A stretch of DNA of 63,868 nucleotides. It comes from Streptomyces malaysiensis subsp. samsunensis. GTDB taxonomy: Bacteria > Actinomycetota > Actinomycetes > Streptomycetales > Streptomycetaceae. A program made the position numbers and the translations under genes. The notes beneath the pieces were generated by a model. That model had not been told where the DNA came from and did not search any database. It saw nothing but the letters and a program-made list of their open reading frames with translations. This document shows positions 27,821-36,279 of this stretch, in pieces (the first letter of the stretch is position 1; every line of letters begins with the position of its first letter). The stretch is taken from positions 1-63,868 of the forward strand of contig NZ_JANIIC010000062.1 of NCBI RefSeq assembly GCF_024519315.1, written 5' to 3'.

Positions 27821-28525
27821 ATGACGCAAGGGACGCTACGCTCCCGCGCCGTGACCCCGCGTCCCCGGGAAGACCTCGTGGAACTGCTCCGGCCGGAAGG
27901 CTGCGCCCTGCTCACCGTCGAATGCCAGCGCGGTGTGGTGGGGCCCGACAGCGCGCTGCCCGAACTGGCCGCCGTGGCCCATGAGTCCGGTGCTCTCGGG
28001 CGTGTCGCCCAGCTGGTGGCGGCCGCCCACGACACGGGCGTCCAGGTGCTGCACGCGGTGGCCGAACGGCGCGCCGACGGACGTGGCGCGAACCGCAACG
28101 CACCGCTGTTCCGGGCCGTCGAGCGGCTGCCGGTCCGGCAGCTCACCGGAAGCGCGGCGGTGCGGATCGCCGAACCGGTTCCGGTGGCGGCCGAGGACCT
28201 GGTCGTACGGCGGCTGCACGGCCTCTCGCCGATCGCCGGGACCGATGTGGACGCGCTGCTGCGCAATCTGGGCTGCCGCACGCTGGTCATCACCGGCGTG
28301 TCGGCCAATGTGGCGATCCCCGGCGCCGTCTTCGACGCCGTCAACCTCGGCTATACCGCCGTGGTGCCGGAAGACGCGATCGCCGGGGTGCCCGCCTCGT
28401 ACACCCCGGCGATGGTCCGTCACACCCTCTCCCTCGTGGCCGCCGTCACCACGGCCGAGGAAGTGGCCGACTGCTGGCGGAGGGCGGCCGTCACGCCATC
28501 CAGATCGAGCTTCCCTGCACCTTGA
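27821..28525 (+). CDS. Cysteine hydrolase (isochorismatase-like family)
   Basis: About 234 residues with the isochorismatase fold. ALLTVECQRGVVG replaces the usual D-x-Q motif, since the catalytic Asp position reads Glu. VVRRLHGLSPIAGTDVDALLRNLG carries Arg-Arg rather than the usual lysine, and LVITGVSANVAIPGAVFDAVNLGY has Ala-Asn where the nucleophilic Cys normally sits. With Asp, Lys and Cys all altered this may be a non-hydrolytic family member. Start ATG 27821 or GTG 27851, with no clear ribosome site. Overlaps the convergent Rieske gene by 35 bp. Confidence 0.65.
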   Translation: MTQGTLRSRAVTPRPREDLVELLRPEGCALLTVECQRGVVGPDSALPELAAVAHESGALGRVAQLVAAAHDTGVQVLHAVAERRADGRGANRNAPLFRAVERLPVRQLTGSAAVRIAEPVPVAAEDLVVRRLHGLSPIAGTDVDALLRNLGCRTLVITGVSANVAIPGAVFDAVNLGYTAVVPEDAIAGVPASYTPAMVRHTLSLVAAVTTAEEVADCWRRAAVTPSRSSFPAP

Positions 28526-28991
28526 TCTGCGCGCCGGGCAGCGGCTTCTGCGCCGGTCCGCCCTTCACGCTGCCGTCGGTGATGTCGAACTTGCTCCGGT
28601 GGCACGGACAGTTGATGGTGCCGCCGGTCACATCGCCGACCGAGCAGCCCTGGTGGGTGCAGATCGAGGAGAACGCCTTGAACTCCCCCGCCGTGGGCTG
28701 GGTCACCACGACCTTGTGGTCCTTGAAGACCATGCCGCCGCCCTCGGGGATCTGGGAGGTCTTGGCCAGTTCCATACCGTCCCCGCCGGCCGACTGGCCG
28801 CCGCCCTCCGCGCTCTGCGACGGCTGCGAGCCCCCGGCGTCCTGGGCGCTGCCCGCGTTGTCGCTGTCCGAACCGCCGCTGTTGTCGTCCTTGCCGCATG
28901 CGGCAAGCGTGGCGGCCAGTCCGGCCGCTCCGGCGGCGGTGACGACGGCACGGCGGGTGGTGCCCTGCCCGGTGAACGCCGACTGCGTCAT
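28491..28991 (-). CDS. Rieske [2Fe-2S] lipoprotein, Tat-exported
   Basis: 166 residues. A twin-arginine signal (TTRRAVVTAAGAAGLAATLAAC) ends in a lipobox with acylated Cys32. A Ser/Gly/Asp-rich linker leads to the Rieske domain with ligands C111, H113, C128 and H131 and the disulphide cysteines C116 and C130. It is anchored outside the membrane and should carry electrons, but no oxygenase or cytochrome bc partner is adjacent. GGAGGCACC precedes the ATG. Divergent from the ABC-F gene. Confidence 0.9.
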   Translation of the reverse strand: MTQSAFTGQGTTRRAVVTAAGAAGLAATLAACGKDDNSGGSDSDNAGSAQDAGGSQPSQSAEGGGQSAGGDGMELAKTSQIPEGGGMVFKDHKVVVTQPTAGEFKAFSSICTHQGCSVGDVTGGTINCPCHRSKFDITDGSVKGGPAQKPLPGAQIKVQGSSIWMA

Positions 28992-29137
28992 GGTGGTGCC
29001 TCCTGCTCAGGGGGACGTTTCACCCTTCCATACGGAGCGCGGGGCCGCCGCGTTCAGCCGCGTGCGGGCGTCCTCGGGCCGGGGCCGGAAAAAATCTCTT
29101 TGCCGACCACCCGGCCGTGCCATGAGAATGCCTGGCC

Positions 29138-30757
29138 ATGGGACATCTGGAGGCCGCGCACCTCGCCTACTTCCTGCCCGACGGCCGGCTGCTGCTCGGC
29201 GATGTGTCGTTCCGCGTCGCGGAGGGCACGGTGGCCGCCCTGGTCGGGCCCAACGGGGCGGGCAAGACCACGCTGCTGCGGCTGGTCTCCGGTGAGGTGG
29301 AGCCGCACGGCGGCACGGTCACCGTCAGTGGCTCGCTGGGGGTGATGCCGCAGTTCATCGGCTCGGTGCGCGATGAGCGGACGGTGCGCGACCTGCTGGT
29401 GTCGGTGGCCCAGCCCCGGGTCCGCGACGCCGCCCGCGCGGTCGACGAGGCCGAACTGGCGATCATGGAGCGGGATGACGAGGCCGCCCAGATGGCCTAC
29501 GCCCAGAGCCTGAGCGACTGGGCCGAGGCGCGTGGCTACGAGGCCGAGACGGTGTGGGACATGTGCACCACGGCGGCGCTCGGAGTGCCCTACGAACGGG
29601 CGCAGTGGCGCCAGGTGCGCACCCTCAGCGGCGGCGAGCAGAAGCGGCTGGTGCTGGAGGCGCTGCTGCGCGGGCCCGACGAGGTGCTGCTGCTCGACGA
29701 GCCCGACAACTACCTGGACGTACCGGGCAAGCAGTGGCTGGAGGAGCGGCTGCGTGAGACCCGTAAGACCGTGCTGTTCATCAGCCACGACCGGGAGCTG
29801 CTGGCCCGCGCGGCCGACCGGATCGTCAGCGTCGAGCCGAGCCCGGCGGGCAGCGACGTATGGGTGCACGGCGGAGGCTTCGCCACCTACCACGAGGCCC
29901 GCGAGGAGCGGTTCGAGCGCTTCGAGGAGCTCCGGCGGCGCTGGGACGAGAAACACGCCCAGCTCAAACGGCTGGTGCTGGACATGCAGCGGTACGCGGC
30001 CCGCAGCGATGAGATGGCCTCCCGCTACCAGGCCGCCAAAACCCGGCTGCGGAAGTTCGAGGAGGCCGGGCCGCCCCCGGAGCCCCCGCGCAAACAGGAC
30101 ATCACCATGCGGCTCGCGGGCGGCCGCACCGGGGTGCGGGCGCTCACCTGCCGGGCGCTGGGTCTCGAGGGGCTGATGCGCCCCTTCGACCTCGAGGTCT
30201 TCTACGGCGAGCGGGTGGCCGTGCTGGGCTCCAACGGCTCGGGCAAGTCCCACTTCCTGCGGTTGCTGGCCGGTCAGAGCGTGGCCCACCAGGGGGAGTG
30301 GAAGCTGGGCGCGCGGGTCGTGCCCGGCCACTTCGCCCAGACCCACGCCCATCCTGAGCTCTTCGGGCGCACGCTGGTCGACATCCTGTGGACCGAGCAC
30401 GCCCGGGACCGGGGGCGCGCGATGAGCGCCCTGCGCCGCTATGAGCTGGACCGCCAGGGCGACCAGACCTTCGACCGGCTCTCGGGCGGTCAGCAGGCCC
30501 GGTTCCAGATCCTGCTGCTCGAACTGGCCGGGACGACGGCGCTGCTGCTGGACGAGCCCACGGACAACCTGGACCTGGAGTCGGCCGAGGCGCTACAGGA
30601 CGGGCTCGCGGCTTATGAGGGCACGGTGCTGGCGGTCACCCACGACCGCTGGTTCGCGCGGTCCTTCGACCGCTTCCTGGTCTTCGGCTCGGACGGTGTC
30701 GTCCGCGAGACGGCGGAGCCGGTCTGGGACGAGCGCCGCGTGGACCGGGTCCGCTGA
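29138..30757 (+). CDS. ABC-F family ATPase
   Basis: 539 residues with two ATPase domains and no membrane segments, the ABC-F layout. Domain 1 has Walker A GPNGAGKTT (about 37), signature LSGGEQKRL and Walker B LLLDEPDNYLD. Domain 2 has GSNGSGKSH, LSGGQQARF and LLLDEPTDNLD. Between them lies a charged linker of the kind that reaches the ribosomal peptidyl-transferase centre. ABC-F proteins act on ribosomes as antibiotic-protection or translation factors, and subtype cannot be told here. The end of the gene is followed by a strong hairpin. Confidence 0.85.
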   Translation: MGHLEAAHLAYFLPDGRLLLGDVSFRVAEGTVAALVGPNGAGKTTLLRLVSGEVEPHGGTVTVSGSLGVMPQFIGSVRDERTVRDLLVSVAQPRVRDAARAVDEAELAIMERDDEAAQMAYAQSLSDWAEARGYEAETVWDMCTTAALGVPYERAQWRQVRTLSGGEQKRLVLEALLRGPDEVLLLDEPDNYLDVPGKQWLEERLRETRKTVLFISHDRELLARAADRIVSVEPSPAGSDVWVHGGGFATYHEAREERFERFEELRRRWDEKHAQLKRLVLDMQRYAARSDEMASRYQAAKTRLRKFEEAGPPPEPPRKQDITMRLAGGRTGVRALTCRALGLEGLMRPFDLEVFYGERVAVLGSNGSGKSHFLRLLAGQSVAHQGEWKLGARVVPGHFAQTHAHPELFGRTLVDILWTEHARDRGRAMSALRRYELDRQGDQTFDRLSGGQQARFQILLLELAGTTALLLDEPTDNLDLESAEALQDGLAAYEGTVLAVTHDRWFARSFDRFLVFGSDGVVRETAEPVWDERRVDRVR

Positions 30758-30840
30758 GCGCTCCGCCGGGAATGCCCCGGCTGCCCGGCACCGCTCTCCT
30801 CGTCGCCGAGCCGGACATGCTCCCGCCGCCGTAGGAGACA

Positions 30841-30881
30841 CACCGGCACCGTACCGACCGCGCGTCGATACGGTGCCGGTG
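30841..30881. terminator. Hairpin terminator after the ABC-F gene
   Basis: Perfect 13-bp arms CACCGGCACCGTA (30841-30853) and TACGGTGCCGGTG (30869-30881) enclose a loop that itself pairs CGAC with GTCG. No T-run follows, as is common in Streptomyces. It lies between the ABC-F and HipA-like genes. Confidence 0.65.
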
Positions 30882-30933
30882 CCACCGGCCGGATGCGGTC
30901 CACCGGGCCGGTCGGCACCGATAACCTGGGCAA

Positions 30934-31758
30934 ATGCTGTCTGAAGTCACCGCGATCCGCTATGTCACGCCCTTGCGTGAGGGCGGATCGCTGCCGGGCA
31001 TCGTCGAGGCCGACGATCTGGGCACCTATGTCATGAAGTTCACCGGCGCCGGACAGGGCCGCAAGACCCTCGTCGCCGAGGTCGTCTGCGGTCAGCTGGG
31101 CCGCCGTCTGGGGCTGCGGGTCCCGGACCTGGTGCGGATCCAGCTGGACCCGGTGATCGGCCTGAGCGAACCGGACCAGGAGGTGCAGCAGCTGCTCAAG
31201 GCCAGTGGCGGGCTCAACCTCGGCATGGACTACCTCCCCGGCTCGCTCGGCTTCGACCCGCTCGCCTTCGAGGTGGGCCCGGAGGAGGCCGGCCGGATCG
31301 TGTGGTTCGACGCGCTCATCGGCAATGTGGACCGCTCCTGGCGCAACCCCAACATGCTGGTCTGGCACGGGCGGCTGTGGCTCATCGACCACGGCGCCAC
31401 GATGATCTGGCACCACGGCTGGCGCGGGCTGGACAAGGCCGCCGCCAAGCCGTACGACGCCACCGACCACGTCCTCGCGCCGTTCGCACCGGACGTCGCC
31501 GCCGCGGGCGCGGCCCTGGCGCCGCTGATCACCGAGGAGCTGCTCACCGAGGTGGTGGCGGACGTCCCCGGCGAATGGCTGGCCGACGAGCCGGGCTTCG
31601 ACGGCCCCGACGCGGTGCGCCGCGCCTATGTCGAGGTGCTGCTGGAGCGGGCGGCCACGGTCGGGACGAGGATCACGCTCGGCGAGCGCACCGATGAGGG
31701 CCCGTCGAAGGCCCCCCGGTGGCTGCGGGTGTGGGTCGATGGAAAGGCGTCGAAGTGA
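30934..31758 (+). CDS. HipA-like kinase family protein
   Basis: 274 residues, shorter than E. coli HipA and lacking its N-subdomain. The kinase catalytic motifs are intact: GNVDRSWRNPNML (130-142) with catalytic Asp133 and Asn138, and LIDHGA (150-155) with the metal-binding Asp152. A YVMKFTGAGQGRKTLVAEVV segment carries the ATP-binding lysine. Unlike classical hipBA there is no HipB antitoxin. Instead the stop overlaps the start of a DUF3037 gene by 4 bp (GTGA). Target is unknown; a toxin or regulatory kinase role is inferred. Confidence 0.75.
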   Translation: MLSEVTAIRYVTPLREGGSLPGIVEADDLGTYVMKFTGAGQGRKTLVAEVVCGQLGRRLGLRVPDLVRIQLDPVIGLSEPDQEVQQLLKASGGLNLGMDYLPGSLGFDPLAFEVGPEEAGRIVWFDALIGNVDRSWRNPNMLVWHGRLWLIDHGATMIWHHGWRGLDKAAAKPYDATDHVLAPFAPDVAAAGAALAPLITEELLTEVVADVPGEWLADEPGFDGPDAVRRAYVEVLLERAATVGTRITLGERTDEGPSKAPRWLRVWVDGKASK

Positions 31759-32150
31759 GCGGGTTCCACAACGGCCGGGATGTCTTCGAATACGCCGTGC
31801 TGCGGGTGGTTCCCCGGGTCGAGCGCGGTGAGCTGATCAACGCGGGCGTCCTCGTCTACTGCCGCGCCACCTCCTTCGTGGCGGCCCGGGTCCATCTGGA
31901 CGAGGACCGGCTGCGCGCCCTGGACCCCTCGGCCGACGTGGCGGCGGTACGGGCCGCGTTGCACGCGGTGGAGTGCGTCTGCTGCGGGGGGGAGCGGGCC
32001 GGTCAGGCGGCGGAGGAGGACGCGGGGCGGCGCTTCCGCTGGCTCGTCGCCCCGCGCTCCACGGTCGTCCAGCCGGGGCCGGTGCACACCGGTCTGACGG
32101 CGGACGCGGAGGCGGAGGTCGAGCGGCTGCTCGATCTGCTGGTGCGGTGA
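31755..32150 (+). CDS. DUF3037 protein partnered with HipA-like kinase
   Basis: 131 residues starting SGFHNGRDVFEYAVLRVVPRVERGELINAGVLVYC, the DUF3037 signature. A CCGG pair sits near residues 76-79, and a C-terminal helix ends the protein. GTG 31755 overlaps the previous stop and sits after GGAAAGG. DUF3037 genes recur beside HipA-like kinase genes in actinobacteria; whether the protein is an antitoxin, substrate or activator is not known. Confidence 0.75.
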   Translation: MSGFHNGRDVFEYAVLRVVPRVERGELINAGVLVYCRATSFVAARVHLDEDRLRALDPSADVAAVRAALHAVECVCCGGERAGQAAEEDAGRRFRWLVAPRSTVVQPGPVHTGLTADAEAEVERLLDLLVR

Positions 32151-32219
32151 GACCCCGGGCGGGCGAGCCGAAAGGCGGGTGAAAGCGACCCGAGGTGAGC
32201 GAGTGCATAAGAGCGGTCG

Positions 32220-32248
32220 TTGACAGGCGGTGGCGGGCCTCATAGCGT
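32220..32248 (+). promoter_or_regulatory. Housekeeping-type promoter for the two reductase genes
   Basis: TTGACA (32220-32225) and TAGCGT (32243-32248) are separated by exactly 17 bp, a strong match to the HrdB-type consensus, about 80 bp before the first reductase start. The leader between them is untranslated and has no feature I can name. One of the best promoter matches in the window. Confidence 0.7.
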
Positions 32249-32329
32249 CACGTGCGCAGGAGAGACTAAGCGGTTGCTCACTCCCGGGACCGGGACGGTG
32301 AGCCGCCATCGATGCGAGGGAGAACCCGC

Positions 32330-33091
32330 ATGTCCACCACCGAGCAGCGCGTTGCCATCGTGACGGGCGCGGCCCGCGGCATCGGCGCGGCGACCGCCGT
32401 GCGCCTGGCCGAGGAGGGTCGCGTCGTCGCCGTGCTCGACCTCGACGAGGGGTCCTGCGCGGGCACCGTGGAGAAGATCATCGAGGCGGGCGGCAAGGCC
32501 ATCGCCGTGGGCTGCGATGTGTCGGACGCCGAGCAGGTCGAGGCCGCCGTCGCGCGGGTCGCCGAGGAGCTCGGCGCGCCGACCATCCTGGTCAACAACG
32601 CGGGTGTGCTCCGCGACAATCTGCTCTTCAAGATGAGCGAGTCCGACTGGGACACCGTGCTGAACGTGCATCTGCGGGGCGCGTTCCTGATGTCGCGCGC
32701 CTGCCAGAAGCACATGGTGGATGCCGGGTTCGGCCGGATCGTCAACCTCTCCAGCAGCTCGGCGCTGGGCAACCGCGGCCAGGTCAACTACGCCGCGGCC
32801 AAGGCCGGAATGCAGGGCTTCACCAAGACCCTCGCCATCGAACTCGGCAAGTTCGGCGTCACCGCCAACGCCGTGGCGCCCGGTTTCATCGCCACCGACA
32901 TGACCGCCGCGACCGCCGAGCGCGTCGGCAGGGGCTTCGAGGACTTCCAGAAGGCGGCCGCGAGCCAGATCCCGGTGCAGCGGGTCGGCGAGCCCGGCGA
33001 CATCGCCAACGCGATCGCCTTCTTCACCGGCGAGGCGGCCGGTTTCGTCTCCGGCCAGGTCCTGTACGTGGCCGGCGGCCCGCTCAACTGA
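32330..33091 (+). CDS. 3-oxoacyl-ACP reductase-like SDR (FabG family)
   Basis: 253 residues, NADPH-dependent short-chain reductase. Motifs are complete: TGAARGIG (cofactor), LVNNAGVLRDNLLF, catalytic Ser in NLSSSSALG, and Y-x3-K in VNYAAAKAGMQ. FabG-type specificity is inferred from VAPGFIATDMT and the quinone-reductase-like profile. Start ATG 32330 with GAGGGAG before it. Followed after 19 nt by a second reductase; both are probably transcribed from the promoter at 32220. Confidence 0.8.
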   Translation: MSTTEQRVAIVTGAARGIGAATAVRLAEEGRVVAVLDLDEGSCAGTVEKIIEAGGKAIAVGCDVSDAEQVEAAVARVAEELGAPTILVNNAGVLRDNLLFKMSESDWDTVLNVHLRGAFLMSRACQKHMVDAGFGRIVNLSSSSALGNRGQVNYAAAKAGMQGFTKTLAIELGKFGVTANAVAPGFIATDMTAATAERVGRGFEDFQKAAASQIPVQRVGEPGDIANAIAFFTGEAAGFVSGQVLYVAGGPLN

Positions 33092-33110
33092 TCAGGAGTC
33101 ACAGACCAGC

Positions 33111-33872
33111 ATGACCGAGCAGATACAGGACAGCGGCAAGGTCGCGCTCATCACCGGGGCGAGCCGGGGGATCGGCTACGCCATCGCCGAGGCGATGGTG
33201 GCCCGCGGCGACAAGGTGTGCATCACCGGGCGCAACGAGGACGCGCTCAAGGAGGCCGTGGAGCGGCTCGGGGCCGACCGTGCGATCCATGTCGCCGGGA
33301 AGGCCCATGACCAGGCGCACCAGGCGGCCGCCGTCGAGCGGACGATGGAGGCGTTCGGCCGGGTCGACCACCTGGTGAACAACGCCGGCACCAACCCGGT
33401 CTACTCGCCCATCGCCGACCTCGACCTCGATGTCATCCGTAAGGTCTTCGAGACCAATGTGGTCTCGGCACTGGGCTTCGCCCAGCGGACCTGGAAGGCG
33501 TGGCAGCGGGAGAACGGCGGCTCGATCGTCAACATCTCCTCGCTCGCCGGGATGGCGCCGTCGCCGTTCATCGCGGCCTACGGCGTCAGCAAGGCCGCCA
33601 TGATCAACCTCACGGTGCAGCTCGCCCAGGAGTTCGCCCCGCGGGTACGGGTCAACGCCATCGCGCCCGCGGTGGTGAAGACCAAGTTCGCCACCGCCCT
33701 GTACGAGGGGCGGGAGGAGGAGACCGCCGCGGCCTATCCGCTCAAACGGCTCGGCGTGCCGGAGGACATAGGGGGCGCGGCCGCCTTCCTCACCTCCGAC
33801 CAGGCGGCGTGGGTCACCGGTCAGACGCTCGTGGTGGACGGCGGCATCCTCCTGCGCGCCGGACTCGGCTGA
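33111..33872 (+). CDS. Short-chain dehydrogenase/reductase
   Basis: 253 residues, with TGASRGIG, VNNAGTNPVYSP, NISSLAG and Y-x3-K in AAYGVSKAAMIN. The Asn-Asn-Ala-Gly and catalytic tetrad are intact, so it is an active SDR. It is a partner, not a copy, of the preceding reductase. Substrate is unknown; relatives act in fatty-acid, polyketide or secondary metabolism. CAGGAGT stands before the ATG. Confidence 0.85.
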   Translation: MTEQIQDSGKVALITGASRGIGYAIAEAMVARGDKVCITGRNEDALKEAVERLGADRAIHVAGKAHDQAHQAAAVERTMEAFGRVDHLVNNAGTNPVYSPIADLDLDVIRKVFETNVVSALGFAQRTWKAWQRENGGSIVNISSLAGMAPSPFIAAYGVSKAAMINLTVQLAQEFAPRVRVNAIAPAVVKTKFATALYEGREEETAAAYPLKRLGVPEDIGGAAAFLTSDQAAWVTGQTLVVDGGILLRAGLG

Positions 33873-34004
33873 CCGGCGCCCGGTCCGGCCCCGCGCCCAG
33901 GGCACAGGGCCCCGCGCCGGCGCCCGGTCCGTGTGGGGCGTTGTCGGTGGCCGCCGGTAGGTTCTGTGTCCGTAAGACGGAAACACCGACCGGAGGTTGA
34001 AGAC

Positions 34005-34685
34005 GTGCCCTATGTGCTGCCCGAGTCCTGGCGCGGGGTCCTCGGCGAGGAGCTGGAGAAGCCCTATTTCAAGGAGCTCACCGAGTTCGTCGAGGAGGAG
34101 CGGGCCAAGGGGCCGGTGTACCCGCCGCGCGAGGAGGTGTTCGCCGCCCTGGAGGCCACGCCGTTCGACCAGGTGAAGGTGCTCGTCCTCGGGCAGGACC
34201 CGTACCACGGCGAGGGTCAGGGCCACGGTCTGTGCTTCTCGGTGCGGCCCGGGGTCAAGACCCCGCCCTCGCTGCGGAACATCTTCAAGGAGATGGGCGA
34301 GGAGCTCGGCCACCCGGTGCCCGACAACGGCTATCTGATGCCGTGGGCCGAGCAGGGCGTGCTGCTGCTCAACGCGGTGCTGACGGTCCGGGGCGGCGAG
34401 GCCAACTCCCACAAGAGCAAGGGGTGGGAGAAGTTCACCGACGCGGTGATCCGCGCGGTGGCCTCGCGCCCCGACCCGGCCGTCTTCGTGCTCTGGGGGA
34501 ACTACGCCCAGAAGAAGCTGCCGCTGATCGACGCCTCGCGGCATGCGGTGGTGAAGGGGGCGCACCCGTCCCCGCTGTCGGCGAAGAAGTTCTTCGGCTC
34601 GCGCCCCTTCACCCAGATCGACGAGGCGGTCAAGGCCCAGGGGCACACCCCGATCGACTGGCGGATCCCGGACCTCGGCGCCTGA
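34005..34685 (+). CDS. ung: Uracil-DNA glycosylase (family 1)
   Basis: 226 residues. It removes uracil from DNA in base-excision repair. The water-activating motif GQDPYHGEGQ (about 63-72) with catalytic Asp, the GVLLLNAVLTVR and the HPSPLS loop with catalytic His near 187 are all present. GGAGG stands before the GTG at 34005, and the in-frame extension is not family-like. Single-gene unit between a reductase and the DUF3224 gene, which points the other way. Confidence 0.95.
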   Translation: MPYVLPESWRGVLGEELEKPYFKELTEFVEEERAKGPVYPPREEVFAALEATPFDQVKVLVLGQDPYHGEGQGHGLCFSVRPGVKTPPSLRNIFKEMGEELGHPVPDNGYLMPWAEQGVLLLNAVLTVRGGEANSHKSKGWEKFTDAVIRAVASRPDPAVFVLWGNYAQKKLPLIDASRHAVVKGAHPSPLSAKKFFGSRPFTQIDEAVKAQGHTPIDWRIPDLGA

Positions 34686-34703
34686 CGGGGGCCTGGAGCC
34701 GGC

Positions 34704-35108
34704 CTAGAGCGCGTAGGCGAAGCTGTAGGGGATCTCGGTGATCCCCTGGCCGGCGGTGAAGGTGCCCGATCCGGTGAGTCCGGTCAGCTCGCCGGTGCCG
34801 GATCCGGGTACCACCTCGAAGGCGCAGTGGACGGCGGCGTCCTCGCCCCAGCTGCCGTGCTGCACCACCACGAAGCTGCCCGCGCGCCCGTCGAGGGTGC
34901 CGGTCAGCAGCTCGTAGCCGCAGCAGACGCCGGTCTTGTCGGACCGATAGGTGATCGCGTACTGACAGCTGGTCCGCGGTGCCTCGATGCCGCCCGAGAA
35001 GGCGTTCGTCACCACGGCCCGGGCCAGCTTCGCACCGCCCTCGGCCTCATCGAGGGCCGTCTCCTGCCAGTCGGCGTAGGTGAAGTGGCCGGTGGTGTGC
35101 GTGGTCAT
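34704..35108 (-). CDS. DUF3224 family protein
   Basis: 134 residues, a single calycin-like beta barrel (TTHTTGHFTYADWQETALDEAE; YRSDKTGVCCGYELLTGTLDGRAGSFVVVQHG). Lipocalin-like ligand binding is a possibility; the family has no proven function. AAAGGAATCC stands before the ATG at 35108. Divergent from a WYL-domain regulator across a perfect 13-bp inverted repeat, so it is very likely the regulated gene. Confidence 0.8.
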   Translation of the reverse strand: MTTHTTGHFTYADWQETALDEAEGGAKLARAVVTNAFSGGIEAPRTSCQYAITYRSDKTGVCCGYELLTGTLDGRAGSFVVVQHGSWGEDAAVHCAFEVVPGSGTGELTGLTGSGTFTAGQGITEIPYSFAYAL

Positions 35109-35156
35109 GGTGGATTCCTTTCGGGGGCCGGATCGGCTGCGGGAGCCACTCTGGCC

Positions 35157-35187
35157 GCCGTACCTGACATCTCCTGTCAGGTACGGC
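35157..35187. promoter_or_regulatory. 13-bp inverted-repeat operator between DUF3224 and WYL genes
   Basis: GCCGTACCTGACA (35157-35169) and TGTCAGGTACGGC (35175-35187) are exact reverse complements with a 5-bp spacer. The repeat ends 8 bp before the WYL start codon, the position expected for autorepression of a leaderless gene and control of the divergent gene. Binding is inferred. Confidence 0.75.
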
Positions 35188-35194
35188 GCCCACA

Positions 35195-36253
35195 ATGGAC
35201 CGCATGCGCGCCGACCGCCTTCTCTCGCTGCTCCTGCTGCTCCAGAACCGGGGCCGGATGACCGCGCCCGAGCTCGCAACCGAGCTCGAGGTCTCGGTGC
35301 GCACCGTCTACCGCGATGTGGAGGCGCTGAGCGCGTCCGGGGTGCCGGTGTACGCCGACCGGGGCCCCGCCGGGGGCTTTCGGCTGCTCGACGGTTACCG
35401 CACCCGGCTGACCGGGCTCACCGGCGACGAGGCCGACTCGCTCTTCCTCGCCGGGATGCCCGGCCCGGCCGCCGAGCTGGGCCTGGCCGCCGACCTCACC
35501 ACGGCCCAGCTCAAGCTGCGGGCCGCGCTCCCGGCCGAGCTGGGCGAGCGCTCCCGCCGCATCCAGGAGCGCTTCCACCTCGACGCGCCGGGCTGGTTCC
35601 GGGACGCCGAGCCGGTGCCCCATCTGGCGGCCGCCGCCGAGGCCGTATGGGAGCGGCGGGTGCTGCGGGTGCACTACCGCCGCTGGCGCGGTGAGGTGCG
35701 GCGGGAGCTGTGCCCGCTGGGCCTCGTCCTCAAGGGCGGCATCTGGTACCTGGTGGCCAGGGTCGAGGACAGCGTGCGCAGCTACCGGGTGTCGCGGATC
35801 CTCGGCGCCGAGCTGCTGGCGGAGGTCTTCGAACGGCCCGCCGGGTTCGACCTCGCCGCCCACTGGGAGGAGTCGTCCCGCCGGCTGGAGTCCGCGCGCT
35901 TCCAGGGCGAGGCCGAACTCCTGCTCTCCCAGCGCGGGGTGAAGCTGCTCCCGATGCAGTTCGGCGCGGTGGGTGAGGAGGCGGCGGCCGCGGCGGGCCC
36001 GCCCGACGACCGGGGGCGGCGGCGTGTCGTACTCCCCGTGGAGTCGCTGCCGGTCGCGGTTCACGACATGCTGCGGCTGGGCACCGACGCCGAGGTGCTG
36101 GGGCCGCCCGAGCTGCGCTCCGCCGTCGCCCGCGCCGTCGCCGAGCTGGCCCACCGCTACGGCGCGCCGAACGGCACTCCCGGGGCCCCGCCGGGCCACG
36201 ACACGCCGGGCGGGGCGTGGCGGACGGTGCATGAGCCGCGGGACACCCCGTAG
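35195..36253 (+). CDS. WYL-domain (YafY/DeoR-type) transcriptional regulator
   Basis: 351 residues. An HTH_11 winged helix (ADRLLSLLLLLQNRGRMTAPELATELEVSVRTVYRDVEALS, about 5-45) is followed by a WYL domain (ILKGGIWYLVARVEDSVRSYRVSRI). WYL domains bind nucleic acid or small ligands. The start is ATG 35195 (ATG 35204 also possible), with no ribosome site, consistent with leaderless expression. A Pro/Gly-rich tail of 35 residues follows the WCX-like region. Confidence 0.85.
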   Translation: MDRMRADRLLSLLLLLQNRGRMTAPELATELEVSVRTVYRDVEALSASGVPVYADRGPAGGFRLLDGYRTRLTGLTGDEADSLFLAGMPGPAAELGLAADLTTAQLKLRAALPAELGERSRRIQERFHLDAPGWFRDAEPVPHLAAAAEAVWERRVLRVHYRRWRGEVRRELCPLGLVLKGGIWYLVARVEDSVRSYRVSRILGAELLAEVFERPAGFDLAAHWEESSRRLESARFQGEAELLLSQRGVKLLPMQFGAVGEEAAAAAGPPDDRGRRRVVLPVESLPVAVHDMLRLGTDAEVLGPPELRSAVARAVAELAHRYGAPNGTPGAPPGHDTPGGAWRTVHEPRDTP

Positions 36254-36279
36254 CTTCTCTCGAAGGACGGGAGGCCGCG

